In this document: one piece after another, positions 24,223 through 33,286 of the stretch
Layout: every line of letters begins with the position of its first letter
How positions within the stretch are numbered: position 1 is the stretch's first letter
Assembly: GCA_002083555.1 (NCBI GenBank)
Contig: MSXN01000012.1
Coordinates: forward strand, 15,179-79,178
DNA: 64,000 nucleotides
DNA from: Nitrospira sp. ST-bin5
Lineage (GTDB): Bacteria; Nitrospirota; Nitrospiria; Nitrospirales; Nitrospiraceae
Reading direction: 5' to 3'
Made by a program: the position numbers and the translations under genes
Notes under the pieces: generated by a model
What the model was told of the DNA's origin: nothing
Databases searched by the model: none
The model's input: only the letters and a program-made list of their open reading frames with translations

Positions 24223-27200
24223 TTAGAGAGTCCCGTCGATTCGAACCCATTCGCCTGTGGGGCGATACCGATACCATAGCTGGTCATCGGGGTCGAGGGC
24301 GACGAGGTGTACCCACTCGTTGTGATAAAAATGCCGCAAGACTTCGTGCCGTTCGACCAGTTTGTCAATGCGCCCGCGCGGCGCCTCCACGATAGTGAGC
24401 AGCCGCATCGGTTCGTGGTAGGGCACATCGCCGTTCATCACCGTCTGTCTGGCCAATCCCAGCCGGAGGTCGCTCCAGGGGCCCGACATGATCCCGATCC
24501 GCCCCACGACGTTATGGTAGATCTTGCTGCCGCTGCCGTACACGTCGTTGTCCACGGCGGAAAAATAATGCTCCATGTTGATCCATTGCGCCACGACTTG
24601 CGGGCCGGTCAACAACACTTCCAGGAGACGGCCGTTCGCATCCAGGCGCGCATCGTAGGATTGCAGAAACACCCGTCCTTCGAGGTTGAGCCCTTTGGTC
24701 AGCTCCCGGCGCCCGATCACAAACGCCGTATTGCTCGAGAGGCCCCACTCCGGCCGGACCTGGCTCCAGTCCACGCTCCGCTGACGCACGTGCGACTCCG
24801 CGGCTCGCTCGTCCAGCGGCTGCTGATTCTCGGGGAAGCGCGCGCACCGTTCCTGGCTCGTCAGGATGGAGGCTTCCTTGAGATCTTCCTGCAACCGGGC
24901 CAGGTCCGCGCGATGGGTGGGCGGCACATCTTCCAAGTCGAAGAGCTGGACCTGGTCGGTCGTCGTATCCATCTGGCCGGCCAAAAAGTGCGTGTCGGAC
25001 GGAATCACCAGTTTAATTTTGGCCAGCCGCTCCCGCACTTTTGGATTGTTTGCCATCATCGCGAGGACGCGGGCGTTCGGTTTGCCTTCGTTGCCGCCGC
25101 AGGCACCGCAATCCAGGGCCGACTCATAGGGATTGTTTTCCGACGTACTGCCGTGGGCGCAAATCAAGACCAGCCGTGCCAGGTTGGTCGTCAGTCCCAT
25201 CATCCGGAGGGCTGTGTCGACCGTGAGCGCCTGTTCGTCGAGGGTGAATCCCGTCCGGGTGATCCGTTCTTTCTGACGCGAGGCTGCGCGCGCGGTGAGG
25301 TCGTGTTGGCGTCGCAGGATATCGACGAGCGTGCGCAGCAGTTCGGGTGTCAGTTCGGCCGGCTTCGCCGCGTCCAGGAGGGACGAATCCAGGTCAGCCT
25401 GGCCGTTCAGCGCCTGCTGGCGCAGGGCTTCGACAAGAGCCGGGGTGATGCGCGAACTGCGCAATCCGCCATGCTCATGCAGCACTTTTCTGACGACGGC
25501 GTGGTGCTCGGCCGCCAGCATCTCCGCGGTCTCGGCCGGAGCCATCTTGTCCACCGTGAGCGTCGTCGCGATGCCCGGCACAAACAGGCGCCGCAACCAG
25601 GCGGTCCAGCGTTGATAGAGCGACGGCACCAGGGTCTTGCCGAAGATCGGCAGGCCGTAGAACCAGCCGAGCGATTCCACCATGACGTAGGGCGTCACGA
25701 CGTTTTCTTTCAAATCGTGCAGCAGCGTATGGCCGGCATGGACCCACTTGGTGCGGGCCTCGTGCTTCGACACTTTGTGATCGAGGTAACTCCTGGGAAC
25801 TTCCCGCACCTCGTTCTTGGCGCGCATGATGACGGGAAACTGTTCGGTGTCGTGTTCTTTCCCCCAGGCCCGATAACGGATGAAGGCGGCGAAGAATCCG
25901 GCGAAGCCGTAGGTCTCGTGGGGACCGGTGGATTCCAAATGACGGCGAAACGGCTCGGAGCGCACGTCGATACAATAGACCGATTGTGAATAGGGGCGGT
26001 TCGTACCCGGCTGATCCGCCGGGACGGTGCGCTGTTGCGCCGGAGTCCGCAACTGGGTGAGTAGACGCTGTTGGTAGGCTGCCTCCAAGGCCTTAAGCCA
26101 CACCGGACCATGGTTCGATTCGGGGAACGACTCCATCCAATCAAAGAGCTGCTTCAGCGTGGCGTGCGTCGTCTCGGCCAAGACCGCCGGATCCAGTTCC
26201 AGCGCGCGCGCCAGTGCCACGAGCCGCTTGGCGGCGCCGCGGCGCGCGGCAATTTCCTGCCGCGGGACCACCTCGACCGCGTACCGCTCCATCACGCGGC
26301 TCCAGCCGTCTCCCTTGTGATGCCGGAGCCGATCCACTTCCTCGGCATACAGCGCCGGCAGCCGCCCGGCGACCCGCTGTCTCCTCAAATAGTATTCGTC
26401 GGGGTGCTCGCGCATATAGGAGACGACGGCGTCGTAGCGGCCCTCGATGCCGAGTTCTTCACGGCAGGTTTTTTGAACCAGCTCGCTGGCGTACCAGAGG
26501 CGGATGGCAAGAAACTTCACGAGGCCGACCGGATAGGCTTTCTGCCAGGGATAGTCCCGTTCTTCCGCGCGCCACTTGATAAAGCCGGCCCAGCCCGGCA
26601 GCGCGGTCAATTGCAGCGATAAATAATCCTGGCGCAGCTCTGACGGAATGCCGAGACGGTCGAGACTCTGGAGCAACGCGTCTTCGGGATAGTCGGGCAG
26701 TTGCGCGATCTTTCTCCGGCTGTCCGCGATGCCGCAGGGCGACCACTCCTGCGCCGCCAGGTCTTTCCAGGCGTGATACAGCCCTTTCTCCCGTCCCGGC
26801 ATCGGCCAGGTGGCATGGCCTTCGTCCAGGAAGGCCTCACACCATTTAATGAGTTCGTGGTTGATCTGTTGGACGATCTGCGTCCCGAAGGTGTCGTCGC
26901 ACCAATGCGATAGCGTGAGCCACCGGCCCAGCGCCGCCTGGTCGCCCTCCACGATGAGATGAATCCGTTTGCGGAGATCGGGGAATGTCCACTCGGAAGA
27001 CAGGCTGGCTGCGACGACGTCGATCACGGCTTGCGCGGGATCGTGGAGTTGATCATCCAGCGGTTCCGCCGCAGGCGCACAGAGTCCTTCCGTCAGGCAG
27101 GCGCGCAGCACCTCGCCCTGCGTAATCGGGCGCGAGGCGATCGTGACCTCCCGGTTCAAGACGAGCGGCTGCAAGGCGGCGTCGAGATGGGCGAGCTGGA

Positions 27201-27444
27201 TCCGGCCCGATTTCAGATACTCCCGATAGAGCGTGCCGGGGAGATAACTATGCCCTCCCATGAATTGCTTGCCGCGCCGGGCGGTCTCTTCAAACGGGAG
27301 ATACTCGAGGCTATGCAGGGGATTGTGGTGGACGAAGGTCCGCATCGGCCAGTACTGCGCAATCACTTCGCCGGCGAGCTGGACCACACCGCGCAGCTCC
27401 ATCCGTTTGGATTCGATGTCGATCGACGGGTTTATCGGGTCCAT
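24223..27444 (-). CDS. dabA: DabA-type inorganic-carbon transport subunit (DUF2309)
   Basis: A 1073-residue protein from the ATG at 27444 (MDPINPSIDIESKRMELR), which overlaps the upstream gene by 13 nt. It has the carbonic-anhydrase-like metal site of DabA: Cys and Asp in VYCIDVRSE (about residue 490), His in ICAHGSTSENN (about 760) and Cys in ALDCGACGG (about 780). The N-terminal stretch FVHHNPLHSLEYLPFE is also typical. In characterised DAC complexes DabA hydrates CO2 to bicarbonate in the cytoplasm, driven by ion flow through the membrane partner DabB. Together with the NuoL/M-like genes upstream this forms a CO2-fixing organism's carbon uptake complex. Confidence 0.9.
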   Translation of the reverse strand: MDPINPSIDIESKRMELRGVVQLAGEVIAQYWPMRTFVHHNPLHSLEYLPFEETARRGKQFMGGHSYLPGTLYREYLKSGRIQLAHLDAALQPLVLNREVTIASRPITQGEVLRACLTEGLCAPAAEPLDDQLHDPAQAVIDVVAASLSSEWTFPDLRKRIHLIVEGDQAALGRWLTLSHWCDDTFGTQIVQQINHELIKWCEAFLDEGHATWPMPGREKGLYHAWKDLAAQEWSPCGIADSRRKIAQLPDYPEDALLQSLDRLGIPSELRQDYLSLQLTALPGWAGFIKWRAEERDYPWQKAYPVGLVKFLAIRLWYASELVQKTCREELGIEGRYDAVVSYMREHPDEYYLRRQRVAGRLPALYAEEVDRLRHHKGDGWSRVMERYAVEVVPRQEIAARRGAAKRLVALARALELDPAVLAETTHATLKQLFDWMESFPESNHGPVWLKALEAAYQQRLLTQLRTPAQQRTVPADQPGTNRPYSQSVYCIDVRSEPFRRHLESTGPHETYGFAGFFAAFIRYRAWGKEHDTEQFPVIMRAKNEVREVPRSYLDHKVSKHEARTKWVHAGHTLLHDLKENVVTPYVMVESLGWFYGLPIFGKTLVPSLYQRWTAWLRRLFVPGIATTLTVDKMAPAETAEMLAAEHHAVVRKVLHEHGGLRSSRITPALVEALRQQALNGQADLDSSLLDAAKPAELTPELLRTLVDILRRQHDLTARAASRQKERITRTGFTLDEQALTVDTALRMMGLTTNLARLVLICAHGSTSENNPYESALDCGACGGNEGKPNARVLAMMANNPKVRERLAKIKLVIPSDTHFLAGQMDTTTDQVQLFDLEDVPPTHRADLARLQEDLKEASILTSQERCARFPENQQPLDERAAESHVRQRSVDWSQVRPEWGLSSNTAFVIGRRELTKGLNLEGRVFLQSYDARLDANGRLLEVLLTGPQVVAQWINMEHYFSAVDNDVYGSGSKIYHNVVGRIGIMSGPWSDLRLGLARQTVMNGDVPYHEPMRLLTIVEAPRGRIDKLVERHEVLRHFYHNEWVHLVALDPDDQLWYRYRPTGEWVRIDGTL

Positions 27445-28742
27445 ACGAGCGATCCTGAGTGGGCGCCGGCCGGAGGCGTTGTCGGGTCCGGTCCGAAGAG
27501 GCTGATCGGCATCACGCCCAGTGCGAGCAGCGTCAAGACGAGAATGATCAGGGACACCAGTTCGGTCTGGAGTAAATCGGCATGCCGTAAATCGCTCCGC
27601 CGTGCTCCGAACAGCAGCCCCTGCACGAGAGCGAGGATGTACCAGGAGGCCGCGAGCCAGGCACAGATGAGCACGATGATGCCGGCGGAAAACGCCGCCG
27701 TCGACGAGAGCAGCAATCCCATGAAGCCCGCGAAGACGCCGAACGGCGGCAGGCCCATGGCCGCGAGGGCCAGGAGCGACAGCAGCACGGCGTACTGCGG
27801 CATGGTCGAGGCCAGTCCGCTGATGGCCTGCGGGTCCACGTCGTCGCCGTAGCGCGTGCGGATGATTTGCCAGGCGACCAGGAGCCCGCACATGACGAGA
27901 CCGACGGCGCCGACGAAGAGCGCGGCCCGCGGCGTGGCCGAGCGCGAGGTCACCACACACCACCAGAGCATCGAAAAGAACGAGAGACTGCTGTAGGCCA
28001 GCAGGAGTCGGACGCGCGACTGCGCCAGCGCCTTGATCGCGCCATAGAGGGTGCCGGCGAGAGCCAGGAAGCTCATCATCCAGACGACAGCCTCCGGTAG
28101 GGTCGCCGCAAGCGGGGCCAGGCTATGCAGGCCGAGCGCCGGAAAGAGCAGGACCATGAACGACGGCAAATTGCCGGGTAGGCGGGTCAGCGCGGTGAGA
28201 TGTCCATCGTGAAACGGCACGACGGGCAGGAGAATCGTACAAGCCAGCAGCGCCGCCATCGACGAGAGCGGCGGAGCGGCGACCAGCGTCAGCAACAGGC
28301 AGAAGGCGCCGAGGGTATAGGCCCCGAGGCCCCACCAGGAGATGGGCCAGAGTGCGGTGTGATGCCGATAGAGCAATACGATCACGAAACCATGGATCGC
28401 CATTAGGAATAGCTTGCCGATCACAGGCTGACTGGTCAGCGCGCCGATTCCCAGGCTGAGAAAGATGAGAGTCAGGACCCAGGAGGTCCGATGGTCCTGG
28501 TGATGGGGCTGGCCCAGGAGCGACATCCCGGCGGCGAGCGGCAGCAAACACAGCAGGAGCAGTCCTTCGGGCGGGGTGGTCAGAAATCCGGCGAATCCCG
28601 CGAGGGAAGCCAGGCTGACGGCGCAGACGCCGACCGACCAGGCCATGAGCCGGTGGGGGTGTGCCCAGAGCGCCGGGGTCAAGGCCGCGCCCAGCAGAGG
28701 GACGCCCGTCATGATCCAAGGGATGAGGGTCGCGTCGATCAT
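27432..28742 (-). CDS. NuoM/MrpA-like membrane subunit, short third antiporter-like protein
   Basis: A 436-residue protein from the ATG at 28742 (MIDATLIPWIMTGVPLLG), which overlaps the upstream stop as ATGA. About 12 transmembrane helices are visible. The proton-channel-like region includes PVVPFHDGHLTALTRLPGN and LLLAYSSLSFFSM. It belongs to the complex I antiporter-like superfamily but is shorter and more diverged than the two full-length paralogues upstream. It sits between dabB-like and dabA genes and probably forms part of the membrane arm of the same complex. Confidence 0.8.
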   Translation of the reverse strand: MIDATLIPWIMTGVPLLGAALTPALWAHPHRLMAWSVGVCAVSLASLAGFAGFLTTPPEGLLLLCLLPLAAGMSLLGQPHHQDHRTSWVLTLIFLSLGIGALTSQPVIGKLFLMAIHGFVIVLLYRHHTALWPISWWGLGAYTLGAFCLLLTLVAAPPLSSMAALLACTILLPVVPFHDGHLTALTRLPGNLPSFMVLLFPALGLHSLAPLAATLPEAVVWMMSFLALAGTLYGAIKALAQSRVRLLLAYSSLSFFSMLWWCVVTSRSATPRAALFVGAVGLVMCGLLVAWQIIRTRYGDDVDPQAISGLASTMPQYAVLLSLLALAAMGLPPFGVFAGFMGLLLSSTAAFSAGIIVLICAWLAASWYILALVQGLLFGARRSDLRHADLLQTELVSLIILVLTLLALGVMPISLFGPDPTTPPAGAHSGSLVWTR

Positions 28743-30457
28743 CGAGACCACCCGCGTTCGCGTTTGTCGAAGCGATGGACGACGCGCATGACCGTCCGTC
28801 CAAGCAGGTGATAGAGTTCGTCGGCGTACAACCGGTTCATGAACAGGACATACAATCCGTTTCGTCCGCCCTGACTCCAGCGTGACACCCACTTCGGCAT
28901 CCGGATCGTCCGGCCGTGAGCCTGCATGTAGAGATAGCACCAGCTGAGGACGGTCATGATCGTCGCCATGAGCACCAGGCTCTCGAAGAGCCACTTGGGC
29001 AGATGGGCGGCTTGAAAGTAGGACGCGACTTCGGCCGGATCGGGATAGAGGAAGGCGGTGAACGATTCGACGGCGAACAAATAGACGAAGACGACGAACA
29101 GCAGCGTGACGAGCATGGCCGAGGACACTTTCCAGGAGGCGATCGCGCGTAGTCGCGTGAGGGTCAAAATAGCTTGTGACGACGTCAGCCAGATAAAGAA
29201 CAGGAAGATGACCGTTCCCTGCGATTCGAGCAGCGGGATGCGCAGGACTCCGTGGGTGACCAGCAAAATGACCAGGGGAATCACGAGCGTCGTGACGAAT
29301 CCGGTCGACCAGGTGAGCGGAGAGAAGTTTTCTTCCTCCTCCTGCTGATCGACATGCGGGACGTGCGGTTCTTGTCGGGCTTTATGGATGACGTTCCCGC
29401 AATTCAAGAAGACCGTCGCTTTGAAGAGGCCGTGGGCGATCAGATGAAACACGGCCAGCGAAAAGGCACCGAGCCCGCATTCCATGATCATGTAGCCCAT
29501 CTGACCGATCGTCGAAAAGCCGAGCGTTTTCTTGATGTCGTTCTGCGCCAGCATCATTGTGGCGCCCAAGATCGCCGTCAGTGTCCCCACCACAAAGGCC
29601 ACATGTAATGTCGTCGAGCTGAGCCCGAAGAGCGGCGCCAGCCGGTTGATCAGGAAGCCGCCTGCATTGATGATCCCCGCGTGGAGCAGGGCATGCACGG
29701 GCGTCGGCGCATAGAGCGATCGGGGCAGCCAGAAATGGAGCGGAAACTGTGCGGATTTCCCCATGGCTCCGATGAAAACGAGCAGGGTGACGGCCGTCGC
29801 GGCGCTGATGTCTAGCCCGGGCCAGAGCGAGAGTGCGACCGGCCTTTCAATGGCCCGCGCGAAGAGTTCTTGAAATTCCAGCGTGCCGTAGACGCGATAC
29901 GCCAGGACGATTCCAGCCAGAAAGGCGGCATCGGCGACGCGTAAGAGCGTAAAGGTGTTGAAGGCGCCCTTGAGCGTGGCCGGATGCTCATGATTGTGTG
30001 CGAGGAGATAGAGCAGATAGCTCAAGATCTGCCAAAACAGGAACAGCATCATCAGATTGGCGCTGGAGACCATGCAGATCAGGACGAAATCGGTGAAGCA
30101 GATCAGGGCCAGATACCGGCGCATATGGCGATCCTGATACATGTAGCCGGTCGAGTAGACAAAGATCAGGGTGCTCACGCCCGCGATCAAGGTCATCATA
30201 ACGGCACTCAGCCGATCGATGTAGAAGCCGATCGGGAACACGAGCGAGGCCACCGAGCCTGGATCGTAGAATCGAATGGAAATGGGCCCCTGCACGGCGA
30301 CGACATAGAGGGTTCCGATGGCGCCGCAACAGGCCGCTCCGATCGGATAGGCGGCGATCTTCGCACGCAGATCGCGCGTCTCGTCGGGACCGATCAACAC
30401 GATCAGCGCAGCCGCAAGCAATAACAACGGGATCAGAAGCACGAACGACACGGGCAC
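28739..30457 (-). CDS. dabB: DabB-like NuoL-family membrane subunit, copy 2
   Basis: A 572-residue protein with about 14-16 transmembrane helices. Its core is that of the NuoL/MrpA/DabB proton channel: SAQFPLHFWLPRSLYAPTPVHALLHAG, NDIKKTLGFSTIGQMGYM and HLIAHGLFKATVFLNCG, with the conserved membrane Lys and Glu. It is very similar along its whole length to the gene at 30626-32314, so a tandem duplication is clear. In DAC complexes DabB couples cation flow to DabA. It overlaps the next gene by 4 nt. Confidence 0.88.
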   Translation of the reverse strand: MPVSFVLLIPLLLLAAALIVLIGPDETRDLRAKIAAYPIGAACCGAIGTLYVVAVQGPISIRFYDPGSVASLVFPIGFYIDRLSAVMMTLIAGVSTLIFVYSTGYMYQDRHMRRYLALICFTDFVLICMVSSANLMMLFLFWQILSYLLYLLAHNHEHPATLKGAFNTFTLLRVADAAFLAGIVLAYRVYGTLEFQELFARAIERPVALSLWPGLDISAATAVTLLVFIGAMGKSAQFPLHFWLPRSLYAPTPVHALLHAGIINAGGFLINRLAPLFGLSSTTLHVAFVVGTLTAILGATMMLAQNDIKKTLGFSTIGQMGYMIMECGLGAFSLAVFHLIAHGLFKATVFLNCGNVIHKARQEPHVPHVDQQEEEENFSPLTWSTGFVTTLVIPLVILLVTHGVLRIPLLESQGTVIFLFFIWLTSSQAILTLTRLRAIASWKVSSAMLVTLLFVVFVYLFAVESFTAFLYPDPAEVASYFQAAHLPKWLFESLVLMATIMTVLSWCYLYMQAHGRTIRMPKWVSRWSQGGRNGLYVLFMNRLYADELYHLLGRTVMRVVHRFDKRERGWSR

Positions 30458-30625
30458 TCCCTCACACCGGAACGTGTTGATTTCTGGTCAGCCTCCGCGC
30501 CGACCTGGTATCGGGCGGTCACAGACCGTTTCAGCGGCCCTCGCGCGGGCTCATCATTAGTACGTTGTCTAGACGATCGTCAAGCACTGCGTCGGCCCGA
30601 ATCTTCCCCGGTGGACCCGACGGCC

Positions 30626-32314
30626 TTATCGTTCGGTGCGGCTGTCGAGGCGGCGAGCGGTCTGTGCCATGGCCAGGCCGAATCGATCGTAGAGCCTGTC
30701 CACATACAACTGGTTCATGAACAGGACGTAGAGGCGGATCCGCAGGCCTGCGACCCAGCCCGGCACCCAGACGGTCCGGCCATGGGCGCGCAGATAGAGA
30801 TAGCACCAGCTCAGGACCGTCATGACTGTGGCTAACAGGATTATGAGGTCAAAGAGCCAGCTGGGAAGCGCGGCGGCCTTGAAATACGATGCGACCTCGT
30901 TCGAATCGGGATACAGGAAGGCCGTGAAGGACTCGACGGCGAAGAGATACATGAACACCACAAAGAGGAGCGTGACCAGCATCGCGGCCGATACTTCCCA
31001 GGAGGGCACCGCGCGCAGGCGAGTGAGCGTCAAAATGGCTTGCGAGGACGTGATCCAAATAAAGAAGAGGAAGATGACCGTGCCCTGGGATTCCAGCAAG
31101 GGAATGTGCAGGATGCCGTGGGTAACCAACAAGATCAGCAGGGGGATCATCAACGTGGTCAGAAATCCGGTCGACCAGGTGAGCGGGGAAAAGGCCTGCT
31201 CCTCTTCCTGCCGGTCGGCATCAGGGAAATGTGCTTCCATTCTGGCCTTGTGGATCACATTGCCGCTGTTCAGGAACATCGTGGCCTTGAACAGCCCGTG
31301 GGCGATCAGGTGGAAGACGGCGAGTGAAAACGCGCCCAGGCCGCACTCCATGATCATGTAGCCCATCTGACCGACCGTCGAAAATCCGAGCGTTTTCTTG
31401 ATGTCGTTTTGCGCCAGCATCATCGTGGCGCCCAGCACGGCGGTCAGCGTCCCTACCACGAAGGCCACATGCAACGTCGTCGAACTCAGCCCGAACAGCG
31501 GGGCCAGGCGGTTGATCAGAAACCCTCCGGCGTTGATGATGCCGGCATGGAGCAACGCCGTCGCGGGCGTGGGGGCATAGAGATAGTGAGGCAGCCAGAT
31601 ATGGAGCGGGAATTGCGCGGATTTGCTCATCCCGCCGATGAACAGGAGCAAGGTCACGGCCGTGGCGCCGCTGATTTCGAGCCCTGGCAGGGGAGCGAGC
31701 GTCACGGCCGATTCAGCGGCCTTGGCAAATAAGGCCGGAAACTCCAGCGTGCCGTAGAGGGCATAGGCCAGGACAATCCCCGCAAGAAACGCCACGTCTC
31801 CGATCCGTAACAACGTGAAGGTCTTGAAGGCGCCCTCCAACGTCCCCGGATGGGTATGGTTATGGGCCAGGAGATACAGCAGGTAGCTCAAGAGTTGCCA
31901 GAACAGAAACAGCATCATGAGATTGGCGCTGGAAACTAGGCAGAGCAGGACGAAGAGCGCCAGGCCGATAAGGGTCAGGTACCGCGGCTCGTGAGGGTCC
32001 TGGTACATGTAGTCGATGGAATAGGCGTAGATGACCGTGCCGACGCCCGAGATCAGCACCATCATGACGGCACTGAGCCGGTCGACATAGAAACCGATCG
32101 GAAAGGTAAGGGAGGCTGCGGATGCTGGGTCGTAGAATCGAATACTGATCGGCCCCTGAGTCGCCACGAGGTAGAGGGTGGCGACCGCGCCACAAAATGC
32201 CGCGCCGATCGGGAAGATGGCGAGCTTGGTCCGTGCACGACGCGACGCGTCGTCACCCACGGCGACGATCAGCGCCGTGAGGAGCGGAAACAGTGGGATC
32301 AACAAGGCATACAC
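30626..32314 (-). CDS. dabB: DabB-like NuoL-family membrane subunit, copy 1
   Basis: A 562-residue protein, near-identical in layout to the next gene: SAQFPLHIWLPHYLYAPTPATALLHAG, NDIKKTLGFSTVGQMGYM and HLIAHGLFKATMFLNSG. It is the first gene of the cluster and is separated from copy 2 by 168 bp. Differences concentrate in the N-terminus and the C-terminal helix. The two copies could form one membrane arm side by side, as paired antiporter-like subunits do in complex I, or be alternative partners of DabA. Confidence 0.88.
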   Translation of the reverse strand: MYALLIPLFPLLTALIVAVGDDASRRARTKLAIFPIGAAFCGAVATLYLVATQGPISIRFYDPASAASLTFPIGFYVDRLSAVMMVLISGVGTVIYAYSIDYMYQDPHEPRYLTLIGLALFVLLCLVSSANLMMLFLFWQLLSYLLYLLAHNHTHPGTLEGAFKTFTLLRIGDVAFLAGIVLAYALYGTLEFPALFAKAAESAVTLAPLPGLEISGATAVTLLLFIGGMSKSAQFPLHIWLPHYLYAPTPATALLHAGIINAGGFLINRLAPLFGLSSTTLHVAFVVGTLTAVLGATMMLAQNDIKKTLGFSTVGQMGYMIMECGLGAFSLAVFHLIAHGLFKATMFLNSGNVIHKARMEAHFPDADRQEEEQAFSPLTWSTGFLTTLMIPLLILLVTHGILHIPLLESQGTVIFLFFIWITSSQAILTLTRLRAVPSWEVSAAMLVTLLFVVFMYLFAVESFTAFLYPDSNEVASYFKAAALPSWLFDLIILLATVMTVLSWCYLYLRAHGRTVWVPGWVAGLRIRLYVLFMNQLYVDRLYDRFGLAMAQTARRLDSRTER

Positions 32315-32342
32315 ATGGACCTCACGGGCTCAGAGAACACAA

Positions 32343-32389
32343 AAGCCAACCGCGCACCTCGACGAACGGTCGACGCGCACGGTTGGCTT
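32343..32389 (-). promoter_or_regulatory. Terminator-like hairpin in the leader of the dab cluster
   Basis: On the minus strand, AAGCCAACC-GT-GCGC pairs with GCGC-GGTTGGCTT around an inner CGAC/GTCG hairpin and runs into TTTTG, 29 nt before the first dabB-like start codon. No minus-strand gene ends upstream, so it is better read as a leader attenuator than as a terminator of another gene. Confidence 0.45.
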
Positions 32390-32688
32390 GTACTGCGTCC
32401 GGCCCGAACCGAGCCGGTCACCCTACCGCCTCTATTTTTCCACAGCGATGGTCCCGCCTGTCCCAGGTCAATGCAGTCGACAGGGAACACCATCAGGCGC
32501 ATGCATGCCCCTTTATCCGGTATCTGTCCCTGGGTAGTCAAGGCATCGGGTACATTGTCCACCAGAGCCTAGGCCTTCGGGCCCACGCATCATCCCGTTT
32601 GGCCCCACGAGGGGCGGCTTTATCCTTGTGGCCGCCTCAGCAGCCCCTCTATAATCGACCTCTACCATCTGGCTGGAAGGGCTGTGTG

Positions 32689-33060
32689 ATGAACAAGGGA
32701 CTGACCAAAGGCGAGATCGAAGCGGCGATTCGGAACGCCATCATCAAGTTCGAACAGGAATTTATGGGGCGCGGCCCGGAGGATGTGCGGGCCTATATCG
32801 TGCGGGATCTCGTTGTCGTTCGCATGAAGGGCGTCCTGACGCCGGCGGAGCGGCAACTTGCCAAGACTGCCGAAGGCGTCGACATGGTGAAACGAATCCG
32901 GCAAACCCTCATTGCCCAAGGCCGCGATCGGCTCTTCGAGCAGGTCAATGAGATCACGGGAGCCAAGGCGCTGGCGCTCTTCACCGACATCAATGCCCAG
33001 ATCGGCGAAAAGGTGCTGGTCTTTACCGTGGATCGGGACCTGGAAGGTCTTGGCCGGTAA
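32689..33060 (+). CDS. DUF2294 family protein
   Basis: A 123-residue protein starting MNKGLTKGEIEAAIRNAI. It contains the family stretches FMGRGPEDVRAYIVRDLVVVRM, LTPAERQLAKT and DINAQIGEKVLVFTVDRDLE. The function is not established. Its place directly divergent from the dab cluster suggests a link with inorganic-carbon handling or with the membrane complex; that is inference. Confidence 0.75.
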   Translation: MNKGLTKGEIEAAIRNAIIKFEQEFMGRGPEDVRAYIVRDLVVVRMKGVLTPAERQLAKTAEGVDMVKRIRQTLIAQGRDRLFEQVNEITGAKALALFTDINAQIGEKVLVFTVDRDLEGLGR

Positions 33061-33286
33061 TGGCTCGCCGCGCGCTGGAAACACTGAAGAACGCCACGTT
33101 CGGATGCTGTTGTGTGGAGAAACTTAATGGTAGCCCAATTCACTCAGTTCATCCCTCGGCATAGATGAGCCGGCATCCGCTTTTCTTCTTGCTTTTCATC
33201 AAGCCCATCCGCCGAGACCCTCACCGGCCAGTCACGCCCAAGTGCACTCGTCGGACGGGATTTCGACAGATGAACCGGTCTAGAAA

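Noticed and set aside
24307..25989. Long plus-strand open frame (560 codons) opposite dabA
   Set aside because: It is the mirror of a well-supported DabA; the composition is typical of antisense frames in GC-rich DNA.
27445..27963. N-terminal extension of dabA to an upstream in-frame start
   Set aside because: The extension is Arg/Ala-rich, antisense-like sequence overlapping the NuoM-like gene; the family start MDPINPS at 27444 is far better.
28743..28994. N-terminal extension of the short NuoM-like gene
   Set aside because: It overlaps the coding end of the upstream dabB-like gene and is not membrane-like; the ATGA start at 28742 is preferred.
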